Translations under genes and position numbers: made by a program
The notes under the pieces: model-generated
Database searches by the model: none
The model's input: only the letters and a program-made list of their open reading frames with translations
Told to the model about the DNA's origin: nothing
Source of the DNA: an uncultured Saprospiraceae bacterium
GTDB lineage: Bacteria > Bacteroidota > Bacteroidia > Chitinophagales > Saprospiraceae
Direction of reading: 5' to 3'
Length of the DNA: 50,309 nt
Assembly: GCA_937921555.1 (NCBI GenBank)
Contig: CAKZUV010000016.1
Coordinates: forward strand, 1-50,309
Part shown: positions 44,238 to 50,309 of the stretch, piece by piece
Numbering within the stretch: the stretch's first letter is position 1
Layout: every line of letters starts with the position of its first letter

Positions 44238-44664
44238 TGGGGGAGAAAAATTCTCCGCGTTTTGGGATGGCCGTAAAAATCAGTTTTTCGTCACCTGGTA
44301 AGTTAAGCTTATACAATCAGTAATTTTGGTTTGAAATTCCTCCCTGATCTTACGACTTTTTGGTTATGCATCCCACAGTTTAAACAAAGTATGAAAAGTA
44401 TGAAGTTGATTTCTTTGGATGTTATAAAGCATCATCAAGTGTGTTTACAACTTCTTATATAATAAAGGGGTTTTACGTTTCGAAAGTAAAAGAACACATT
44501 AGATTCAGATAATAAACTTAGTAGAATGTTAATTCGGGTTAACGATTGGTTAAAGCCACCTGGACAACGATAAAAAGCGATGATTTATAGCTTTAAAAAA
44601 GAATCTCCACGGAATATCGGGTGTGCGACAACCTCAAGGCACCATTTTTGCCTAACTTTACACC

Positions 44665-44841
44665 ATGGTTTTATTAAAAAGAATAATCGGAATTCCACTC
44701 TCCATCATCCTGCTGTACAGTATGTGGAATAAATTACAAGATGGATTGTACGGAATGGAGAACCAGGGCGCGTTGGCAGCTTTGATTCTGATTTTTATCT
44801 GTATGATTTTACTGGTGGTAAGACGGGTGATTACTTATTGA
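44665..44841 (+). CDS. Small 58-residue membrane protein
   Basis: This short frame starts at ATG 44665 and encodes a peptide with two hydrophobic segments (about 6-20, IIGIPLSIILLYSMW, and 37-53, ALAALILIFICMILLVV). A polar hairpin lies between them and an RR pair at the end. A TAACTTTA box, one base from the TAnnTTTG form, ends four bases before the ATG. No family is recognised. Two clean helices and the positive end make a real small membrane protein plausible. Confidence 0.55.
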   Translation: MVLLKRIIGIPLSIILLYSMWNKLQDGLYGMENQGALAALILIFICMILLVVRRVITY

Positions 44842-44998
44842 TGCTTTTGAATTTTCTTTTAGTGATTTTAACCTACTCTCACTAAATTGATTTTTTTTAC
44901 GGTCTGTTCACTTTAGTTCGCTATCATATCGCAGTACTTTTCCTCATCATTTCAACTTTGCTATTTTCCAGCCCGTCCGCTTTTGCGGTGCCTTCCCT

Positions 44999-45018
44999 TG
45001 ACGTACTGTCGTACGTCA
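44999..45018. repeat. Short palindrome after radA
   Basis: TGACGTAC and GTACGTCA pair across a 4-base loop 22 bases beyond the radA stop. There is no T-run, so a terminator is only possible. Confidence 0.4.
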
Positions 45019-45040
45019 CCCTCCTAATGGTCGGGATCGG

Positions 45041-46432
45041 TCAGTTATCTTCAAAAAGAATCCGGTACAACTCTTCGATCTTTCCGACTGTTTGAATTTT
45101 AATATTATAGCGTTCAAAATCCAGTCCTTTGGTATTGTATTTTGAAATAAAAATCCGGCTGAATCCCAGTCTGTCCGCTTCCTGAATCCGCTGATCGACG
45201 CGGCTGACCGCCCGAATCTCCCCCGACAATCCTACTTCTCCCGCAAAACAAACATCCCCCGGCACCGAAATATCCTGCAACGATGAAATCAATGCACACA
45301 AAATCGCCAGATCAATCGCCGGATCATCGACCCTGATTCCTCCGGCAATATTCAAAAACACATCCATCTGTCCAAATTGAAAACCACACCTTTTTTCCAG
45401 TACTGCCAGAATCATACTGAGTCTCCGCAGGTCAAAGCCCGTCGAAGAACGCTGGGGTGTTCCATATACTGCTTTACTGACCAGGGCCTGGGTTTCGATC
45501 AGCATGGGACGCATCCCTTCCATCGTAGCACTTACGGTAATACCACTCAGTTCTTCTTCGTTTTGGGAGAGCAACAATTCCGAAGGATTGGACACTTCCC
45601 GCAGTCCGGTCGCCTGCATTTCGTAAATCCCCATTTCATCGGTAGACCCAAACCGGTTTTTGATCGTTCTTAAAATCCGGTAAGTATAATTACGGTCTCC
45701 TTCAAATTGTAAGACACAATCCACGATGTGTTCCAGTAATTTAGGTCCGGCAATCGCTCCGTCTTTGGTAATATGTCCGATCACGATCACCGGAATGCCC
45801 GTTTCTTTTGCAAACCGCTGCAGTTCACCCGCGCAGTCCCGTACCTGCGATACACTTCCCGGCGTGGAGTCAAGGTGCGGCGAAGACAAGGTCTGAATAG
45901 AATCCACGATCAGAATATCCGGTTGTAACTGCTGTGCCTGACCGAGAATTTTTCCCGTATTGGTTTCTGTATAAATATAACAGTTGGAGATAACCTCTCC
46001 GATCCGGTCGGCCCGCATCTTGATCTGTTCTTCACTCTCCTCTCCCGAGATGTATAAAACTTTGGCCTCGATATTTAATGCCAGTTGCAGCATGAGGGTC
46101 GATTTTCCGATACCGGGTTGTCCACCGATCAAGGTAATGGACCCGGCGACAATGCCTCCACCCAAAACCCGGTCCAGCTCACCATCTCCGGTAGAGAGGC
46201 GCTGGGTATTACCGGATTTCACTTCCTGGAGCACCACCGGTTTAATGGTCGCAATACTGGTGGATCCTTCCGTCTTCCAGGCGCGTTTTTTCACTTCCTG
46301 CTTGGTATCCTTTACCAGTACCTCTTCCTGATAAGTATTCCATTCGTCACAAGCCTGGCATTTTCCGACCCATTTGGGCGAAGTAGCACCACAATTAGTG
46401 CAGGCGAATATTTTTTTGATTTTAGCCACCAA
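45041..46432 (-). CDS. radA: DNA repair protein RadA
   Basis: RadA is a RecA-like ATPase that promotes branch migration and helps process recombination intermediates. The 463-residue protein has the N-terminal zinc finger CTNC...CQAC (Cys11, 14, 25, 28), Walker A GGQPGIGKST (about 103-112), and the RadA signature KNRFGSTDE in the middle. A Lon-like C-terminal domain runs from about 300 (GGIRVDDPAIDLAI, GEVGLSGEIRAV). All hallmarks are present and the length is normal. It is monocistronic on the minus strand. Confidence 0.97.
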   Translation of the reverse strand: MVAKIKKIFACTNCGATSPKWVGKCQACDEWNTYQEEVLVKDTKQEVKKRAWKTEGSTSIATIKPVVLQEVKSGNTQRLSTGDGELDRVLGGGIVAGSITLIGGQPGIGKSTLMLQLALNIEAKVLYISGEESEEQIKMRADRIGEVISNCYIYTETNTGKILGQAQQLQPDILIVDSIQTLSSPHLDSTPGSVSQVRDCAGELQRFAKETGIPVIVIGHITKDGAIAGPKLLEHIVDCVLQFEGDRNYTYRILRTIKNRFGSTDEMGIYEMQATGLREVSNPSELLLSQNEEELSGITVSATMEGMRPMLIETQALVSKAVYGTPQRSSTGFDLRRLSMILAVLEKRCGFQFGQMDVFLNIAGGIRVDDPAIDLAILCALISSLQDISVPGDVCFAGEVGLSGEIRAVSRVDQRIQEADRLGFSRIFISKYNTKGLDFERYNIKIQTVGKIEELYRILFEDN

Positions 46433-46939
46433 TTAAAAATTTTAACACTTTTTAGAAAATTTTAACAATTCTTTATATCGGTACAAATATGCGTAAAATT
46501 AAGCAATATTTAAAATAAAATGTTTTAAAAACAACTCAAAACTTCTTCCGGAACGATAATGATATTAAAAAATTATCTGCTAGTGATCTATAAATCAATC
46601 CTTTACGTATATACGTTGAGAATTTCCCATTTACAGTTAATTTTAGAAAATTTTTAACCGCTTTTAGAAATATCATGGGAAAAAGCAAAAAAAGAAATAT
46701 TTTTTCTTCGGTTTGTGACTTTCAAAGTTAACCTCGTCAAAATACCGAAATTAGCGCAGCAGGATTGATTAATGAAAAGTAAGAGCGATAATTTTTAAAA
46801 TAAAAAAAGCAGAACGCTGCTAAAGATATATTTTTTACCTCCTTTTCGGAGGAGGTAAGTAGATTGTTTTCATTTGGTTTTTTGGGGTTATACAGGGTGC
46901 GACGTATTCATTTACGTTTGTACCCTGTTTTTTTGCCCA
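46433..46939. other. AT-rich intergenic region with two hairpins
   Basis: No gene is supported. One hairpin, TACCTCCT-TTTCGG-AGGAGGTA, lies near 46837-46858. Another, ACAGGGT...ACCCTGT, lies at about 46896-46927, close to the stop of the zinc-finger gene, with a T-run on the plus-strand side. A near match to a -7 box on the minus strand (46484-46491) may serve radA. Confidence 0.45.
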
Positions 46940-47275
46940 TTAGCGATCTGCACAGCGAATACATCGGCTGCTTTCAGGCATATACATCAGCCGGCCGGGC
47001 TGAATTGGATTTTTGCAGAAAGCACAATTTCCAAAATCTTCATTATCTATCCGGGAAAGAGCAATTTTAAGCTTACTTAATTTCTGCCGGGTACTGCGCA
47101 GACTGGCTTCCGCCACACTTTTATTATTAATCGCATCCATCCGGCTGACCCGCCCAATCGAATTTTCGGGCGAGATAGGCTTGGTGAGTTCTTCCAGGCT
47201 TTTTACCTTTTCTGTGGTAGAAACAATAGCTGCTTCAATTTTCTGCTTTAGAGCTTGTCGGTCGGAAGGTGTCAT
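46940..47275 (-). CDS. DksA/TraR-family zinc-finger protein
   Basis: This 111-residue protein has a coiled-coil N-terminal part (about 5-75) and a C-terminal four-cysteine zinc finger (Cys84, Cys87, Cys105, Cys108 in CAFC and CIRC). That is the TraR/DksA layout, in which the coiled coil reaches into the RNA polymerase secondary channel. The residues at the coiled-coil tip that mark true DksA are not clear here, so I call it only a family member. GRLMYMPESSRCIRCADR is the typical ending. Confidence 0.88.
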   Translation of the reverse strand: MTPSDRQALKQKIEAAIVSTTEKVKSLEELTKPISPENSIGRVSRMDAINNKSVAEASLRSTRQKLSKLKIALSRIDNEDFGNCAFCKNPIQPGRLMYMPESSRCIRCADR

Positions 47276-47419
47276 ATTTGATATTTATTTTGTAAATTGG
47301 ATAACCTCAATACGTTACATTTTTTCTGTTCTGCGTTAAACAAGAGGCGTCTGCCAATATTAATAACTAATTTTCGTATTTCTTGTATGATATTTGTAAT
47401 GAATATATAAACTAGTATA

Positions 47420-48316
47420 GTGAATCAACTCAGTTGGACTTATTTAGCGGATAATGGAAAGCAGCACTTTGTGGGCCTCGCGCACGGTGCGGAGACCGGT
47501 CATTTGGTGGTTCACTGCAACTCAAAGGTAGTCCTGATTGATTTTAAGGTACTTGACACCGCCACCTATTCTATTTTTATTGATGAGCAACTCTGCGAAA
47601 TTTCCATTGAAAAGAAGGGAAATGAGTTTTTCTACAGTTTTGAAATAGACAATCAGGCGGATACACCCCGCAACCGAGCCCGTAAAAAACTTGAAAAACA
47701 ACATCTACTGCAAAGTATCGCTTTTCTGGGAACCCTCGCTTTGGTAGTAACAATTGCCATCTTTGCCATTTCCCAGTGGACGAGTCACAACGATCAGAAA
47801 AATATTTCCGCCAAATTACAAGAATCGGGTCAACAGGTCAGTGCCAGAATTCTCGTTCCGAAAGATGAATCGGTGGACTACGCCAGTTATTATTTCGTGG
47901 TAAACGGAAAATCCTACGCTACCGCAACTACCTATTCCAGTCAGCTGAACGAGTTGTTACCCAATGGGATGCCGCTCGAAGAGGGAGACGAATTTTTGAT
48001 TACTTACGTCCCCAGCAATCCTTCGCTCAGTGAGATTGATTATCAACAACCTACGCCATTTCAAATCAACCGTTACCGGGATCGCGTGCTCGCCCGGCTA
48101 TTCGAAAATAATCCGGGTATGGACAAAAATACACTGACCTGCTTTGTTGATCAGGTATACAAGGAGCGGAGTATTGAAGGAATGGCCCAACTCTACTTTC
48201 AGAAAACTACTTCTTCCAAAAATTCCCGCCACAACCGCCGAACCTTTGAGCGTTTACTACAAGACCCGCAACTCACCAATGCTATTGAAAAAAAATGTGG
48301 ATCTGTTCCTTTTTAA
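47420..48316 (+). CDS. DUF3592-like membrane protein
   Basis: Translation begins at GTG 47420; no ATG lies nearby. The 298-residue product has a polar N-terminal domain, one transmembrane helix at about 96-116 (FLGTLALVVTIAIFAISQW), and a domain with VSARILVPKDESVDYASYYFVVNGKSY that resembles the DUF3592 family in strand order. The C-terminal 80 residues are helical and unrecognised. The function is unknown and the call is tentative. Confidence 0.65.
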   Translation: MNQLSWTYLADNGKQHFVGLAHGAETGHLVVHCNSKVVLIDFKVLDTATYSIFIDEQLCEISIEKKGNEFFYSFEIDNQADTPRNRARKKLEKQHLLQSIAFLGTLALVVTIAIFAISQWTSHNDQKNISAKLQESGQQVSARILVPKDESVDYASYYFVVNGKSYATATTYSSQLNELLPNGMPLEEGDEFLITYVPSNPSLSEIDYQQPTPFQINRYRDRVLARLFENNPGMDKNTLTCFVDQVYKERSIEGMAQLYFQKTTSSKNSRHNRRTFERLLQDPQLTNAIEKKCGSVPF

Positions 48317-48391
48317 ATCAGCCGGTAGATTTTTAAGAAAAAACACTATTGGCCGGCGCACTAAACGTCATTAAATACAAAATTTTTCAAA

Positions 48392-48426
48392 CGCAAGCGC
48401 AAGTGCAAGCGCAACCTCAACTGCAA
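48392..48426. repeat. Short GCAAGC/GCAAGT hexamer tract
   Basis: Five to six imperfect copies of a GCAAGC-type hexamer (CGCAAG, CGCAAG, TGCAAG, CGCAAC, CTCAAC, TGCAA) run in the gap before scpB. Confidence 0.6.
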
Positions 48427-48589
48427 AATCAAACACTTCTATCAGGCCTCTGATTAGTATCAAATTTCCATAAATCCAAATATTAACCAACCGGAAAACT
48501 ATTTCTCCTTAAAGTTCAGTCAATTCCATACTATTGCGTAACTTCGTACCCTCAAAATATCAGGAGTATTTCACAAAAATAATTACGCA

Positions 48590-49558
48590 TTGGAGTATTT
48601 AGCGCAACACATCGAAGGCCTTATTTTTACCGCCCCAAATCCGCTTTCCGTCAAGGAAATTCAGGAGTGTCTGGAGGAAACCTTCGAAACCCCTTTTCCC
48701 GATCAGGATATCAAATCCGCCATCAATTCTATCAAAGATCGGTATCTCCAGGACGATTATTCCTTTGAAGTGGTGGCAGTCAGTGGTGGTTATCAATTTA
48801 TGACCAAGGGGGCCTACCACCAGACAATTGGTACTTTGCTGAAGCAAACGACCAAAAAGCAGTTGTCCCGCGCAGCCCTGGAAACACTTTCCATTATTGC
48901 CTACAAGCAACCTGTCATTAAGAGTGAGATTGAAAAAATCAGAGGCGTCAGCTGTGATTATGCCATTCAAAAGCTGCTCGAAAAAGAGCTGGTTGATATC
49001 AATGGCCGTAGCGACGGGCCGGGTAGACCACTATTATATGGTACCAGTGAGAAATTTATGGATTATTTTGGACTGGAAAGTCTGAACGAATTACCCAAAC
49101 CGAAGGACTTCCGGTTGCCGGATAATGTGGTCGGTGAAGCCGCTCCCATCGAAGAATCCATGCTGGTGGAGGTGGACGAAGGGAATCATGGTATTCAAAT
49201 TGGCAACCTTAATCTGGCTCCCGTTGTTGTACTGGATATGAACGGGCAGGAGTTGGTGGTCGGCCAGCTCGATCCGGTCTTCGAAAATGCCGTCTCAGTG
49301 ATCACGACCGGAGTTGGACTGTTTGATGAAGAAGATTTGTCACCACAAGTGGTATTACCCGCTCCGGCTATGGACGGCGTGGAAATGTCCGACGCAGAAG
49401 CGATCAGTGATACCCTCGAAGATCCGCTGATGGATGCCGTTGTAGAAACCTGTATTTCAGTCGCGGCTATTTTTGACGAGGTACCGCCATCTAAAAAAGT
49501 GGTTCCTCCATTGCCACCGGATGCTATTTTCTCGGCCGCAAAAAGTGAAGAGGAATAG
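48590..49558 (+). CDS. scpB: Segregation and condensation protein ScpB with acidic C-terminal tail
   Basis: ScpB joins SMC and ScpA in chromosome condensation. Two winged-helix domains occupy about residues 1-170: LAQHIEGLIFTAPNPLSVKEIQ at the start, and TKKQLSRAALETLSIIAYKQPVIKSEIEKIRGVSCDYAIQKLLEKELV as the second, with GRSDGPGRPLLYGTSEKFMDYFGL after it. The start is TTG at 48590; no ATG lies close, and the first ATG would remove the first domain. The C-terminus extends to 322 residues with an acidic, low-complexity tail of about 140 residues not found in standard ScpB (about 180-200). A TAACTTCG sequence lies 44 bases upstream. Confidence 0.92.
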   Translation: MEYLAQHIEGLIFTAPNPLSVKEIQECLEETFETPFPDQDIKSAINSIKDRYLQDDYSFEVVAVSGGYQFMTKGAYHQTIGTLLKQTTKKQLSRAALETLSIIAYKQPVIKSEIEKIRGVSCDYAIQKLLEKELVDINGRSDGPGRPLLYGTSEKFMDYFGLESLNELPKPKDFRLPDNVVGEAAPIEESMLVEVDEGNHGIQIGNLNLAPVVVLDMNGQELVVGQLDPVFENAVSVITTGVGLFDEEDLSPQVVLPAPAMDGVEMSDAEAISDTLEDPLMDAVVETCISVAAIFDEVPPSKKVVPPLPPDAIFSAAKSEEE

Positions 49559-49584
49559 ACATTACCAAACTACTAATTTATATC

Positions 49585-50109
49585 ATGGAAAATAACAAAC
49601 CTTTAGTCAACCGGGTCGCCAACAGTGGACTGATTACCATCAATCTGGAAGATTTTTTCCCGGCGGAAGAATTGGTGGCTTTTGATATAAAGGATTATCT
49701 GTACATGGAGCTGATGCTCAAAGAGAAGGATTTTCGCGCCAGCCTCAAAGAACATAACTGGGAACAATACCAGGGCAAACACTTGCTCGTTTTTTGCTCC
49801 ACGGATGCGATTGTCCCGGTTTGGGCCTTTATGCTGGTAACCGCCTACGCTACTCCGTATGCAAGTTCTGTTTTTAACGGAGAGGCGACTGCTTTTTATC
49901 AGCAGGCTTTTCAACGTGCGTTGTTAAATTTTGACGCAAAACAATACGAAGCAAAAAGAATTGTCATCAAAGGTTGTAGTAATAAACCGGTTCCCGTCAG
50001 CGCCTACGTCGAACTAACCCGGCTGCTCCAGCCTTTCGCCCAAAGTATTATGTACGGTGAGCCTTGTTCTACCGTTCCCATCTTTAAACGTCCCCGAAAA
50101 ACAAAATAA
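49585..50109 (+). CDS. DUF2480-family protein
   Basis: This 174-residue cytoplasmic-looking protein begins VNRVANSGLITINLEDFFP and has the DIKDYLYMELMLKEKDFR run, CSTDAIVPVWAFM and KGCSNKPVPVSAYV segments that I recall for DUF2480, a family confined to Bacteroidota and of unknown function. It follows scpB by 26 bases, so the two are probably co-transcribed. Confidence 0.85.
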   Translation: MENNKPLVNRVANSGLITINLEDFFPAEELVAFDIKDYLYMELMLKEKDFRASLKEHNWEQYQGKHLLVFCSTDAIVPVWAFMLVTAYATPYASSVFNGEATAFYQQAFQRALLNFDAKQYEAKRIVIKGCSNKPVPVSAYVELTRLLQPFAQSIMYGEPCSTVPIFKRPRKTK

Positions 50110-50179
50110 TCGGTGAGCCTACTCCATAGCCGTCAGGCTATTAATTAAACAAACTTACAAAAAACGAGGTTAAGATGGA

Positions 50180-50309
50180 ATGGATATAAAAAATTTTGAT
50201 TCAAAGAGACTGCTGGCTGAGTTAGAAAAGTGTTTTTCAGGTCCAGAAATGGAAGAGCTGGCGCGAAGCAGTAAGTTTATTCAGCGAAAGACTTCTCGGT
50301 TAAGTGGAA
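50180..50309 (+). CDS. IS4-family transposase, N-terminal part cut by the window end
   Basis: The frame from ATG 50180 runs to the last base and gives 43 residues, with a short helix and then ELARSSKFIQRKTSRLSG, the form of the N-terminus of IS4-family transposases (E-L-A-x-x-x-x-F-x-x-R-x-R-x-L). An ATG at 50175 is closed after four codons. No terminal inverted repeat can be judged. The rest lies to the right of the window. Confidence 0.55.
   Translation, partial: MDIKNFDSKRLLAELEKCFSGPEMEELARSSKFIQRKTSRLSG

Larger units (their letters stand above)
43998..44664. other. Intergenic region with tandem repeats and terminator
   Basis: The first 190 bases hold the GGACGTCC repeat tract and a terminator. 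The rest (44238-44664) is AT-rich, without a supported gene, and ends with a TAACTTTA sequence just before the small ORF at 44665. Confidence 0.55.

Noticed and set aside
43942-44316. Minus-strand frames encoding repeated WTSRP/CLDVP peptides
   Set aside because: The peptide repeats merely translate the GGACGTCC tandem DNA repeats. Three frames are open at once, which points to repeat structure, not coding.

Overview
The window looks like chromosomal DNA of a member of the Bacteroidota, most likely of the Saprospiria or a related class; that placement is an inference. The grounds are the genes porQ and gldB (type IX secretion and gliding families confined to this phylum), DUF2480- and DUF5362-type proteins, many short lipoproteins and PorT-like outer-membrane barrels, no Shine-Dalgarno-like sequences before most starts, and several TAnnTTTG boxes that fit the Bacteroidota -7 promoter element. 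No rRNA, tRNA or CRISPR array was seen.

Layout. 0.2-5.8 kb: a peptide-type ABC substrate-binding lipoprotein, hisF and hisIE separated by a reverse-strand DUF5362 membrane protein, an alkylguanine-DNA methyltransferase, and a Tat-exported glycosylasparaginase-like hydrolase. 6.3-9.1 kb: an exported metallo-beta-lactamase-fold hydrolase and an exported SH3-domain protein between long AT-rich gaps. 9.4-16.3 kb: envelope biogenesis, with uppS, bamA, an SH3 lipoprotein, a glucosaminidase/LysM protein and a small barrel. 16.6-26.0 kb: uvrA converging on an antiquitin-type aldehyde dehydrogenase, then a 1012-residue protein joining a metallopeptidase-like domain, a beta-propeller and an outer-membrane barrel, then a multi-helix MscS-related membrane protein. 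26.5-33.9 kb: a DCC thiol-redox protein, a YwqK-like lipoprotein with porQ, UDP-glucose dehydrogenase, a PpiD-like chaperone and a barrel. 34.0-38.5 kb: gldB, then three related carboxypeptidase-regulatory-like lipoprotein genes in tandem; the third is split by an IS256-family element. 39.0-44.8 kb: an OmpA-family protein, a membrane protein with a helix-hairpin-helix-like domain divergent from an RND/MMPL exporter, a tandem-repeat tract and a 58-residue membrane ORF. 45.0-50.3 kb: radA, a DksA/TraR zinc-finger protein, a DUF3592-like membrane protein, scpB, a DUF2480 gene and the first 43 codons of a probable IS4-family transposase.

Taken together, most genes serve the cell envelope (undecaprenyl phosphate synthesis, outer-membrane protein insertion and folding, peptidoglycan cleavage, T9SS and gliding parts), with DNA repair (uvrA, ogt, radA) and chromosome segregation (scpB) mixed in. 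The intergenic DNA is the most unusual part. It holds a small folded repeat found just after two different stop codons, a perfect 42-bp palindrome with a half copy elsewhere, a promoter-like block shared by two genes, and several tandem repeats. I did not find a clear new multi-gene defence or metabolic system. The strongest unusual signals are the reconstructable IS256 insertion in a mosaic lipoprotein array and the 3'-end hairpin element.
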